The notes beneath the pieces were generated by a model. That model worked only from the letters and a program-made list of their open reading frames with translations. It did not search any database and was not told the origin of the DNA. From NCBI RefSeq assembly GCF_048593165.1, contig NZ_CP184271.1: a DNA stretch of 64,000 bases; one strand, given 5' to 3'. This document shows, piece by piece, positions 54,177 to 62,278 of the stretch. Position numbers and translations under genes: made by a program. How positions within the stretch are numbered: position 1 is the first letter of the stretch; each line of letters starts with the position of its first letter. The stretch is from Pectobacterium sp013449375 (lineage in GTDB: Bacteria > Pseudomonadota > Gammaproteobacteria > Enterobacterales > Enterobacteriaceae).

Positions 54177-54752
54177 TTATGCACTCCCGTAATTATAACT
54201 GCCGTCATACGACGCGGTTTCGTTATAGCGAATAGGCACCCCCAGATATTCCAGACTGGCTAAGAGGCAGCGGGCGGGGGCGATCATTTCCAGTGTGTTA
54301 CGCAGCATCTGCGCCTGGTCATTGGTGATAGGTTGTTGCAGCAGAACGCGATAGACAGGCCATTTGTTGCTATCGCCGTAAACCATGTGACCGTTATAAC
54401 TGCGGATACCGTTGTAACTGAGGCGTCCGATGTGTTCGATTAACTCAACATCGCCAAATCCGAGACTACGGATAACATCACGCACAGCCCATTCCGTTCC
54501 TTTGAAGCGATGCCGCTCTATCGCTGACTTAATCATGGCGCGGCGGGCATCTTCAGATTCAGCCAGTTGCCAGCCGTCTTCCTTCAGTGAGAACTGCTCG
54601 GCAAGAGAATCAAGTGCGCTGCTGTCGACGATGTCGACCAGATAGACAATGACGGCTTCAACCTGTAACGCGTCGAACCCATCCAGTAACGATGCCAACA
54701 CGCTAAATCGCAGATCAGACGCCAGCGAAGGCTGGAGAAGGTCTTTACTCAT
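54177..54752 (-). CDS. Tail protein I (baseplate, gpI-like)
   Basis: About 191 aa, with the gpI pattern SLASDLRFSVLASLLDGFDA and LSLKEDGW-like centre (EQFSLKEDGWQLAESEDARR), and C-terminal LASLEYLGVP. The start is ATG 54752 (overlap with the gpJ stop by eight bases) rather than the upstream TTG at 54767. In P2, gpI is an essential baseplate component between J and H. Confidence 0.88.
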   Translation of the reverse strand: MSKDLLQPSLASDLRFSVLASLLDGFDALQVEAVIVYLVDIVDSSALDSLAEQFSLKEDGWQLAESEDARRAMIKSAIERHRFKGTEWAVRDVIRSLGFGDVELIEHIGRLSYNGIRSYNGHMVYGDSNKWPVYRVLLQQPITNDQAQMLRNTLEMIAPARCLLASLEYLGVPIRYNETASYDGSYNYGSA

Positions 54753-55851
54753 CAGCCGCACCTGCAATGGTTATTGCGATGTCTGTACAGATAGCGAGTT
54801 GCCAGTCATCAAGCACTAGCAACGCCGGGGACAGCAGCTCAACGCTGTAAACCCCATCGAGTAACAAGGCGGCATTAATCTGACTGGGCACGATGTCCTG
54901 CCCCAGTGTTGCCCGACGTCGTTCTGTCCAGGCTAACGCTGCCTGTTGTGCTGCCTGTTTTACCGGTAATGCCTGTACATCGCGTTTGAGCGTCAATCTT
55001 GCATGCAGTGAGTATTCAACCGGAACCGGGGATTTCGCGGCTACCGTATCCGTCAGTGGCCGGACTTTTTCATCGGAACAAACGCTGATGACTTGCGCCA
55101 GCACACTGTCATCAGGCAAGCCCGTGGACAGCAGAGGATATAAATGAACGGTGCCAGGCTCGGCTCTGACTACCGCAACGTCAACAATATCGGGGTGAGC
55201 GCTCAGCGCATGATAGCGGTACGCTAATTTTGAGCCTGCCGTGCTGAAGGACTCAGGGGCTAACTGGATGCGTTCGCGCAGCCGGTCATCGGTTTCCTCA
55301 TCAGAACCACCGACGCTGGCGGTAAGATTCCTCACCGTGAAGTCGATATCGTCAATCTCATCCACCAACGTGCTGATTTGCGCCGGTTGCCAGTTGTTGC
55401 CCACTAACCCCGCCTGCGTACAGGTCGCGGCCACTGTTGCGCTCAGTGTGCCAGCCTTCATTATCACATCGCTGTCAGTTGCAAATAAGACGCTGTCAGA
55501 TGCGCTGACGCGAGTTCCCGCAGGGATCAGCGTATCAGTCAACAATGCGCTTTCGACGCTAAACTGCAACGTCGTTTGTCCGGCCAGTGCAGCGAGACGG
55601 TACGTTCCCACCAGTTCGCCGAGGTAATCCAACATCGGCGCACGGGCATAGCGCACCAAATTCTGTTTGGCCGCATCCTGAATCGCACTGCGTACCAGCA
55701 TTTCACGGTAGGCCATCAAGTCAATCAGCAAGCGTTCAGCCTGGGCGGGATACAGTGTCTTACCGCTGTCTGCCTCATATTTTGCAATCAGTTCTGCGGT
55801 AATCTTCGCGGCATCACGCTCAATGAAGACAGGTTCAGTCGTTACCGCCAT
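54745..55851 (-). CDS. Baseplate assembly protein J
   Basis: A 368-aa gpJ-like protein: NLVRYARAPMLDYLGELVGT and PAGTRVSASDSVLFATD belong to the baseplate J family. It overlaps gpW by 10 bases. Function: wedge protein that contacts the fibre network. Confidence 0.93.
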   Translation of the reverse strand: MAVTTEPVFIERDAAKITAELIAKYEADSGKTLYPAQAERLLIDLMAYREMLVRSAIQDAAKQNLVRYARAPMLDYLGELVGTYRLAALAGQTTLQFSVESALLTDTLIPAGTRVSASDSVLFATDSDVIMKAGTLSATVAATCTQAGLVGNNWQPAQISTLVDEIDDIDFTVRNLTASVGGSDEETDDRLRERIQLAPESFSTAGSKLAYRYHALSAHPDIVDVAVVRAEPGTVHLYPLLSTGLPDDSVLAQVISVCSDEKVRPLTDTVAAKSPVPVEYSLHARLTLKRDVQALPVKQAAQQAALAWTERRRATLGQDIVPSQINAALLLDGVYSVELLSPALLVLDDWQLAICTDIAITIAGAADE

Positions 55852-56189
55852 AGCACCTCCGTAGCCTGTAGCACGCCGCTGGTTGTTTCCCAGCTCAGGC
55901 GTAATGTCATATGCGAGCCATCAATCAATGGCTTCACGGCCAGCAGTTTGCAGCGCGGCTCCCAACGTTTGATTGCTTCGACCGTCTCCCGCACGACGTG
56001 CGGAATTGCCCGGTCAATCGGGTAGTCAATGTAGTGATGTAGGTTACTGCCAAATTCGGGACGATGTGGATCGCTACCGCGTGGCGTGCGCAGAATGATG
56101 TGAATGGCCTGTGTGATATCGGCAACGCCCTCGACGAGTTCGCCAGGGTGTTGCAGGGCCGGTTGCCAGTAAACAGAATTAGTATTCAT
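55842..56189 (-). CDS. Baseplate protein W (GPW/gp25 family)
   Basis: A 115-aa protein with the gp25/GPW pattern DITQAIHIILRTPRGSDPHR, RPEFGSNLHHYIDYPID. gp25-like proteins lock the baseplate onto the sheath start. It overlaps gpJ by 10 bases but is separated from the upstream nuclease by 78 bases. Confidence 0.93.
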   Translation of the reverse strand: MNTNSVYWQPALQHPGELVEGVADITQAIHIILRTPRGSDPHRPEFGSNLHHYIDYPIDRAIPHVVRETVEAIKRWEPRCKLLAVKPLIDGSHMTLRLSWETTSGVLQATEVLWR

Positions 56190-56267
56190 GGGGGCAGTAT
56201 CGCCCCCCGGTGGGATTGTTGGTTATTAAAGGGGATGAAAAAGCGCTATTAAGGCTGGGGAAAATTG

Positions 56268-57140
56268 TTAAGGCAAAAAGACCCTGACATGAATATCTCC
56301 GTCTTTAGAGGATGACTGCCCTTCCAAGTCTGCTTTTAATCCTTCGGCATTAGTAATAAATTGGTTTGGGTCATATACGATACACCATAGATATTTACAG
56401 TCTTGGTGCCGACGATAGTGTGCAATATCAATAATCAGTTCATCACCAATTTTTTTCGCATGTGTACGGTCACGGACAATTTTGGTTTCCAACACCAATT
56501 GATGCTCAGGTAACAAAAAATCCATACGGGTACTTGAGCCTGCGTAGCTCGGTGTAAATTCTTCAGGGCGAATATCTTTTATCCACGGTCTTAACAAAGC
56601 ATGCAGCAGATCTTGAACATCATACTCACTATTAAAAGATAAAGGTTGTGAGCCTTTACGGCGATGAGTTAGAGGATGCATTGCACGTTGCAACCCTTTT
56701 ACCAACACTTCAAGTAATCCTTCAACCTTTTCCGGTTTAGCTGGCTGTCGTAACTCACTGCTTGGTGTCACAGGTGTATCGTCTAAAGGCATATGGCCTT
56801 GAGGTAAAATGCGACCAAAGCGGTAGTATCTTAGGCCGCTATCCTCTAGCACTCTTTCAATACGTTCACGTTTTTCTTGCCACTCAGAATATTCAAGTGT
56901 TCCTGCTTTTGGGGGGAGATCCATAAATTCTTCAATAACCCCACCAAGAACAGCTAAGCTATCAGTCTCAGGGTCTTGGCCTGACCAAAAAAGCCAATCT
57001 TTCCATTTCGTAGAGTGAGATCCTGCAGGTGGATCTCCTGGTGCACCGCAGGAGAAGAACAAAGAATCTAATGCAGTATGTGAACCAGTACCGGCAATAA
57101 CATCGCCAACGACTTTGCATAATGCCCTTGATAAACGCAC
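56268..57140 (-). CDS. Solitary DpnII/MboI-type PD-(D/E)XK nuclease, probable defence cargo gene
   Basis: A 290-aa protein with no homology to tail proteins. The C-terminal half has the nuclease pattern of the DpnII/MboI C-terminal family. E172 lies in SEYDVQDLLHALL. TPSYAGSSTRMDFLL (D207) is followed by LVLETK (E218, K220) and IGDELIIDIAHYRRH, then YLWCIVYDPNQ. D207, E218 and K220 complete the PD-ExK triad. The N-terminal 150 residues are of unknown fold. No methylase lies nearby, so this is not an ordinary restriction-modification pair. It sits between gpV and gpW with gaps of 83 and 78 bases, while all other tail genes overlap. GTG start with AGGA upstream. Confidence 0.8.
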   Translation of the reverse strand: MRLSRALCKVVGDVIAGTGSHTALDSLFFSCGAPGDPPAGSHSTKWKDWLFWSGQDPETDSLAVLGGVIEEFMDLPPKAGTLEYSEWQEKRERIERVLEDSGLRYYRFGRILPQGHMPLDDTPVTPSSELRQPAKPEKVEGLLEVLVKGLQRAMHPLTHRRKGSQPLSFNSEYDVQDLLHALLRPWIKDIRPEEFTPSYAGSSTRMDFLLPEHQLVLETKIVRDRTHAKKIGDELIIDIAHYRRHQDCKYLWCIVYDPNQFITNAEGLKADLEGQSSSKDGDIHVRVFLP

Positions 57141-57223
57141 AATATTCAGTCCTTGTTAAATCATCACTCCGCTGATTCTAACACTTTACAGTATTGATAA
57201 TATTTATCGGTATCTAGAAAAAC

Positions 57224-57817
57224 TTAGTGAGTATGATGATTTGAGTTACCGCCCTTGTCCATGACCTTACCATCGGCATCAATATCCCCCTGAACGCTGA
57301 CATTACCCTGAATAGTTGCCGCCGCACCACTCCCGCCAGAACCCGCCATGCCACCCTGATAGGTCAGTTTGCCTTTAACCAGTAGATTGCCTGTGACTTC
57401 TGTCTCAGGCGCATCAATGATGGCCCGCTGTGTTTTCACCGTCACATCCGTACCGCAGGCGATCACGATATGCTCAATGCCGCCATTGATGGTTAACGTA
57501 TGCGCCTTACGGTCGTAGTAAAACGCGGCGTTGTCGGAATAGGTCACACCGCGTGCGTCCGGGTTGTTAACCGGTGGCTTATCGACACTCGAATAGACCG
57601 CGCCCAGGATAACGCCATCCTCGCCATTTTCATCCAGCAGCACGACAACCTGCTCACCGACGTCGGGCAACCAGTAGTCCTTATTGTTCTGGGTATTGTG
57701 CTGCAGGACATCAAGCCAGTTGGTGCGCATATTATCGCATTCGGGCAGACGAACGCGGGCGCGGACGCTCTGCGGGTCAACGGCGCTGACGGTGCCCACC
57801 TGTCGTGATACGCTCAT
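57224..57817 (-). CDS. Baseplate assembly protein V (spike)
   Basis: A 197-aa gpV-like spike protein. It has an OB-fold N-terminal domain (VGTVSAVDPQSVRARVRLPE, WLPDVGEQVVVLLDENGEDG) and a C-terminal beta-helix with Gly-rich turns ending NHHTH (metal site at the tip). It punctures the outer membrane. It overlaps gpD by four bases. Confidence 0.92.
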   Translation of the reverse strand: MSVSRQVGTVSAVDPQSVRARVRLPECDNMRTNWLDVLQHNTQNNKDYWLPDVGEQVVVLLDENGEDGVILGAVYSSVDKPPVNNPDARGVTYSDNAAFYYDRKAHTLTINGGIEHIVIACGTDVTVKTQRAIIDAPETEVTGNLLVKGKLTYQGGMAGSGGSGAAATIQGNVSVQGDIDADGKVMDKGGNSNHHTH

Positions 57818-58965
57818 TTTTTCTTTTCCTTCACGGTCGTTGTTGTAGTGGTCGTGCCATCCGCTTTGTAAACCGTCAGCGTCTGTGTTTTCTTCTTTTT
57901 CTTGCCATTGGTCACCGGGCCACGAGCGACTTCCAGTTCGGTCACGTAACCGCTGCTGCGATCAAACGAATGCCGGGCGCTGGTAATAAGCCATTGCCCG
58001 GATAACTGACCAAATTTCACCAGCGTTATTTTGTTGCCAGCAGTGAGTTGCGGCGTTCCCATTACTGTCAGTGAACCGGTTTGCTGATATTCGTTATGTG
58101 AATCCAGCGCGGCATCGGCTTTGAGCTGCGCACTGTCTTTGTCCGCTGAGCGACTGGTGACTTTGAGCGTATCCGCACTGGTGGTTTTGCCACTCTCTTT
58201 TACCGTGTCTGTCGTCGCACTCCCATCCGAATGGTACGTCACCAGTTTCTTGTCGCTGGCCTTTTGGTGCTTCAGCTTTGCCGACTTATAGACCTGGTTG
58301 ATGGTGTCACGCAGAGAATAGCGGGCGACGTCGGCGGGCGATAACTGCTTAACGGGATCCAGCTGTCGCAAGGTGGCCAGATGGGAAAATATCAATTGGT
58401 CGCTGACAACCTTAACGGCATAGCCATACTCGCTGGCCAGTCGCTTCAGGAAGCCGACATCGGTTTCCGCATACTGTGTGACGCGATCGACCTTTATTGA
58501 CTCAATACCGCCGACCAGTTTCAGGCTGTGCTTTTTGGCAATACGTCCCGCGATAGCGGCCAGTGTGGTATTTTCAAAACCACGGCTCGATTTGGTGCGC
58601 AGCGCAGTATTGACAGACGTGGCCACGCCGCGAATGGATACCGTTGACGGCGGCGCACTGACTTCGATCTCATCAATAGAAAACGTGCCGCAGGACAGCA
58701 GCTTCTCACCACTGTAACCGAGCTTCAGCGTCAGCGTATCGCCTTTACCCGGATACCACTTATCCAGCCAGCGTTTGTCTGTGTCATCCAGTGTGACTTC
58801 AATAGTATCCGACTCATACTTGATATTGTCGGTATAGCTGACGCGGGTGACGTAAGGCGCAATATCGTTGGTGATATCTTTTTTCAGATACCACAGAGTA
58901 AACACCGGCTGCAGGACTTCGGAGGTTCCCGGAGGCGGTACTGTTTGTTGAGTTAACGTAGCCAC
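57814..58965 (-). CDS. Late control protein D (gpD family, tail hub)
   Basis: A 383-aa gpD-like protein, structurally the tail-tube tip hub in contractile systems (VgrG-like N-terminal fold): VTRVSYTDNIKYESDTIEVT and CGTFSIDEIEVSAPPSTVSI are family features. It ends in a Lys/Thr-rich tail. It overlaps gpX by 13 bases. Confidence 0.92.
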   Translation of the reverse strand: MATLTQQTVPPPGTSEVLQPVFTLWYLKKDITNDIAPYVTRVSYTDNIKYESDTIEVTLDDTDKRWLDKWYPGKGDTLTLKLGYSGEKLLSCGTFSIDEIEVSAPPSTVSIRGVATSVNTALRTKSSRGFENTTLAAIAGRIAKKHSLKLVGGIESIKVDRVTQYAETDVGFLKRLASEYGYAVKVVSDQLIFSHLATLRQLDPVKQLSPADVARYSLRDTINQVYKSAKLKHQKASDKKLVTYHSDGSATTDTVKESGKTTSADTLKVTSRSADKDSAQLKADAALDSHNEYQQTGSLTVMGTPQLTAGNKITLVKFGQLSGQWLITSARHSFDRSSGYVTELEVARGPVTNGKKKKKTQTLTVYKADGTTTTTTTVKEKKK

Positions 58966-59168
58966 GGCGCGACCTCCTCAGCGTTTTCTACTTCGTCCTG
59001 TTCAATCATTGGGATCAAGAGAACGATGCCGGACGGTAATGATGGCGTAACGGCCACATGCGGGTTCGCCATGATGATCCGGTCATAGCCCAACGGATCA
59101 CCATAATAATGGTGTGACAGCGAATCCCACCGGTCACCCATTTTCGTCACATGCTCGATGTATCTCAT
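58953..59168 (-). CDS. Tail protein X (LysM-like)
   Basis: A 71-aa protein with the gpX pattern TKMGDRWDSLSHHYYGDP and IMANPHVAVTPSLPSGIVLL, a LysM-type fold that caps the hub. It overlaps both neighbours by a few bases. Confidence 0.93.
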   Translation of the reverse strand: MRYIEHVTKMGDRWDSLSHHYYGDPLGYDRIIMANPHVAVTPSLPSGIVLLIPMIEQDEVENAEEVAPWLR

Positions 59169-60049
59169 GCTTTCCTCGCCACAATTGTCGATGTCATTTT
59201 ACTGAGCGCCGGAGAGTTGTTTTTCAGCAGCACGCCAGCGGCATCAAACTGCCCGGAAACGGTATTCAATGCGGCGGCCAGATTGCGGCTGTCAACGCCT
59301 GCCAGTGATTGCCGTGCCGATGCCACAAACGTTGCAGCCTGACCTGTGTCACGTGCTAACCGCACCGCATCAGGAAACATGTCTTTGACGGCATTCAACG
59401 CCGGAATTGATGACATTAACGGCGCGGTCACACCGCCAATCTGCGACATCAGACCGGGAATGCGGGTTAGTGCAACCGTCGGATTGGTCGCCATCTTCTG
59501 CACCGCACGTACCGTACTGGCAGCGGTGGTGAGGGCAGACTGTGCTTTCTTCGCATAGCTCACGGCATCGCGTACTGATTGCGCCATGCCGCTGGGTTTG
59601 GTGACAGCGCTAGTGACAACGCCCGTTCCTGGAATGGCACTGTTAATCGCGGGTGGCGTGAGTGGGCTTTTCGGGTCGCCGATGTACTCGCGCAACGTCA
59701 CTTCCGCCGTCATGGCCATCACGTTCCCAGACGAATCGGTCTGCTGGCTACTGGCCGTCACTGCCGTAATCACGAACCAGCCGCGATAATCGCCATTGCC
59801 GAATACCAGTGCCAGCGCCTGATGCGCCCGCATCGCGCGACGTAACCGCGACAGCTCGTTATCTGGGGTGCAATACAGGCTGTGGAATACCAGGCTAATG
59901 CGGAACTCATCAAGCTGTTCGCCGACAAACTGCAGCCCTGGCTTCCCCTCAATACGGCTGTGCTCGGCATAATCGACGCCGAACGTCGATTCAAAACCGT
60001 CCCAGTAGGTAATCAACTCAAACTCAATATCACCCAATACAGCAAACAT
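59165..60049 (-). CDS. Tail protein U with long C-terminal extension
   Basis: A 294-aa protein whose N-terminal 130 residues match P2 gpU (MFAVLGDIEFELITYWDGFE, ADYAEHSRIEGKP-like region, LRRAMRAHQALALVFGNGDY). The C-terminal half (about 145-294) is an Ala/Thr/Ser-rich helical region not found in P2 gpU. Tail completion or connection role. It starts one base before the tape-measure stop. Confidence 0.88.
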   Translation of the reverse strand: MFAVLGDIEFELITYWDGFESTFGVDYAEHSRIEGKPGLQFVGEQLDEFRISLVFHSLYCTPDNELSRLRRAMRAHQALALVFGNGDYRGWFVITAVTASSQQTDSSGNVMAMTAEVTLREYIGDPKSPLTPPAINSAIPGTGVVTSAVTKPSGMAQSVRDAVSYAKKAQSALTTAASTVRAVQKMATNPTVALTRIPGLMSQIGGVTAPLMSSIPALNAVKDMFPDAVRLARDTGQAATFVASARQSLAGVDSRNLAAALNTVSGQFDAAGVLLKNNSPALSKMTSTIVARKA

Positions 60050-60588
60050 CAGGCATACCCCCGTCGTTGTTGTTGCGCCACAATACGCTCCATCATCTTC
60101 TCCAACTCGTGCAGAGACAGATTTAATGCGCTGGTGATTTCCGTTGTGGCTGGCGTTTTCTGCCCATTGAGGTAGATATTGGGTGAGAACGTGACATGGA
60201 TACCGTTGCTGGCTCCATTGGGGGGAGCGCTATTGGCTGAACTGCGGCGAACCGAGCCATCAGCATTCAGTAACGGAATAGGGATATCGGGAACGTCCGG
60301 CGTCAACGCACCGGCTAACCGTTGCCCGGCTTTTACGGCCAGCGGTGTGGTGCGGCTAATCCCTATCGCCGCGCCTTGTGAGATATTATCGCCGAATGAC
60401 GCAAAGACACGACTGGGGGAGTGAATACCTAATTTCTCGGCAAACCAGCCTTTAATATTATCGCCTAATTCACCGACGACCTTTTTTGCGCCTTCCCAGG
60501 CATTTCTAATACCGTTCACCAAACCGCTGATAATATTTGCGCCAAAGTCGGTAAACTTGCTTGGCATATCGATGCCGAAATAATTTAA
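60049..60588 (-). pseudogene. Tape measure protein, C-terminal fragment
   Basis: Homology starts at N-Y-F-G-I-D-M (60568-60588), with an in-frame stop directly upstream (60589-60591), and runs through LGIHSPSRVFASFGDNISQG to the end. This matches the last part of phage tape measure proteins (usually 600-1000 aa), so about 80% of the gene is missing. An ATG at 60567 could start a 172-aa fragment. The breakpoint marks the right edge of the tail module. Confidence 0.88.
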
Positions 60589-60709
60589 TTATATCGAGTG
60601 TGATTACAATCGGTGGCGCCGTCACAGTGCCTGTGGCGGTATCAGTCCAGAACAATTTGAAAACCAGAACCTCGCTTAGGGCTGTGTCCACATTACGTGG
60701 GTAGGATCA

Positions 60710-61171
60710 ATCGACTTTGAACGTGCTTTGTGGACGATTCCCCCAGAACGTGAACCAATCCTCGGAGTGAAGTTCTCCGAACGCGGTTCAAAAATGCACA
60801 CACCACACCTTGTCCCGCTAAGCCGTCAGGCACTGGAGATCCTTCAAAAGATCAGAGAGGTGAGTGGGCATTGTGAACTGGTTTTCATTGGCGATCATTC
60901 GTCACGAAAACCGGTTAGTGAAGGGACGATAAACAAAGCGCTGCAAACTATGGGCTACGACACAAAAACGGAAGTATGTGGACACGGTTTTCGTACCATG
61001 GCCTGTAGTTCGCTGATTGAGTCGGGGTTATGGTCTAGGGATGCGGTAGAGCGACAGATGAGCCATCAGGAACGTAACGGTGTTCGAGCAGCGTACATCC
61101 ACAAGGCTGAGCATCTGGATGAGCGTCGTTTGATGTTACCCCCCTCTTATCAGTGTTTTCGATGGGGGTGA
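60710..61171 (+). pseudogene. P4-type integrase, C-terminal fragment
   Basis: The open frame encodes IDFERALWTIPPERE, then HLVPLSRQALEILQKIRE and CGHGFRTMACSSLIESG, and ends with RAAYIHKAEHLDERRLML. It therefore holds the catalytic HxxR (HGFR) and the nucleophile Tyr of a tyrosine recombinase of the P4/phage family but lacks about two thirds of the protein. It opens only from about 60680 with no start. It likely belonged to an integrative element next to the tail module. Confidence 0.85.
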
Positions 61172-61213
61172 CAACTATCCTGACAGAGGGGGTAACCGGC
61201 GTGTTCATTATTC

Positions 61214-61570
61214 TTACGCGAGTTGTTGACCTTGTTCCGCCATTTCTTTTATACGCTCTTGTACTTTGAGATCTAACGCCATGCGTTCTTCTAATGGCAT
61301 TGCCTCATATTGCTCCTTGGATATTCCCATGGATGCAAGTACGGAGAAAAATAATCTTTCTTCATGAGACATGGAGACCCAGTCCATAAATTCCTGCGCT
61401 GCTTTTGAACGCTGAGGCTCAACTTTAGCGCTGGGTTCGTGTCTGGAGATCTGTCCGCTATCCTTTGCTTTCGCAAGTGCCATTTTGAAAGTATCTTCAT
61501 CTGGCGCAATAGCGTGCTTACTGGACTGGGCAAATAAAAGATTAGCCCCCTGAATATCCGATGCGATCAT
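61214..61570 (-). CDS. Hypothetical protein (118 aa)
   Basis: I do not recognise a defined family. The protein is hydrophilic and ends in a helical Met/Glu-rich motif (ISKEQYEAMPLEERMALDLK) after AQEFMDWVSMSHEERLFFSV. This resembles a widespread C-terminal helical pattern in small proteins of Proteobacteria but gives no function. A strong ribosome site (AGGAGAG) supports ATG 61570. It lies next to the integrase remnant. Confidence 0.65.
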   Translation of the reverse strand: MIASDIQGANLLFAQSSKHAIAPDEDTFKMALAKAKDSGQISRHEPSAKVEPQRSKAAQEFMDWVSMSHEERLFFSVLASMGISKEQYEAMPLEERMALDLKVQERIKEMAEQGQQLA

Positions 61571-61784
61571 AGGAACTCTCCTTAGTTAGACAGGATAGAT
61601 ACTCACATAGTCTGAAGGGATGCTATCGGGAAAATACCACGTGGATATATGTTTAATTCACATGATGAGTTGTGGTGCTGGAAGCACGGTTGAGAGAGTA
61701 AAGGGCAAATAGAGGTGGTGTAAAGCGATATTTGTCGTCGTTAAGAAACGACGCACAAATATCGACGCGGCGATGGCTAAATTT

Positions 61785-62003
61785 TTATCTGATTTTTCGG
61801 CATAAAAATTTATCTTTTATCACGCCATCAAAGAAACGACCTTTAGAGACGACAGCGTCAGAAATAAATTTTTTATAGATAGATTCAGGTACGCCAACAT
61901 ATTGATAGATCTCTTTATTATGAAATTCTATCTCAAGGTTATGCGTCTTTGGATCGTACCCAATGGAATAAATTCGTGACGATGAAACCTGCTGTCGCTG
62001 CAA
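61785..62003 (-). CDS. KTSC-domain protein (72 aa)
   Basis: A short protein with the KTSC pattern: RIYSIGYDPKTHNLEIEFHN, YQYVGVPESIYKKFI, SKGRFF. KTSC domains are found in small, mostly uncharacterised proteins, sometimes fused to lysyl-tRNA synthetase-like proteins or phage proteins. TTG start with GGAGGAACGAGCA upstream fits. Function unknown. Confidence 0.78.
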   Translation of the reverse strand: MQRQQVSSSRIYSIGYDPKTHNLEIEFHNKEIYQYVGVPESIYKKFISDAVVSKGRFFDGVIKDKFLCRKIR

Positions 62004-62200
62004 TGCTCGTTCCTCCCCTGCGTAAATAAGATCAAACTATCAAAGATTCACGGCATGATGCATTGTCGACGATCATGCTTATTTATTGAATATGTATCAA
62101 ATTTCTGGCGTGTTGGTTAGTAAAATCGATGGTTTATCGTTTTTATGCTGTGAATTTGTTCAATGGCGGGGGAGTCCACCTGTTTGATTAGCGGGAGGAT

Positions 62201-62264
62201 GCAAACCTGCGATGAAGAATAGCGGGCTATTCTTTTTCGACTGTGGACAGACGCGCAGGTTTGC
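62201..62264. repeat. Nested hairpin between the KTSC gene and dosC
   Basis: Outer 11-bp stem GCAAACCTGCG (62201-62211) with CGCAGGTTTGC (62254-62264), and inner 8-bp stem AAGAATAG (62215-62222) with CTATTCTT (62227-62234) followed by TTT. The inner part is a plus-strand terminator-like hairpin although both neighbours are minus-strand genes. Confidence 0.65.
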
Positions 62265-62278
62265 AACAAGGTAAAGAG

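Larger units (their letters stand above)
51493..61171. mobile_element. Decayed P2-like prophage: tail and baseplate module with integrase remnant
   Basis: In minus-strand order the genes are truncated tape measure, gpU, gpX, gpD, gpV, a nuclease insert, gpW, gpJ, gpI, tail fibre, fibre assembly. All late functions for head, sheath and tube, lysis and control are gone. A 3' integrase fragment lies at the right. The module is tightly packed (overlaps of 1-13 bases) except around the nuclease. It may be a defunct prophage, or a donor or spare part for tailocin-like structures; sheath and tube genes are absent, so it cannot form a tailocin alone. Confidence 0.88.

Noticed and set aside
56268..57140. 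Type II restriction-modification system
   Set aside because: Only a nuclease-like protein is present; no methyltransferase gene lies in the neighbourhood.
51493..60588. Carotovoricin-type tailocin cluster
   Set aside because: Sheath, tube, lysis genes and fibre invertase are missing, and the tape measure is truncated.
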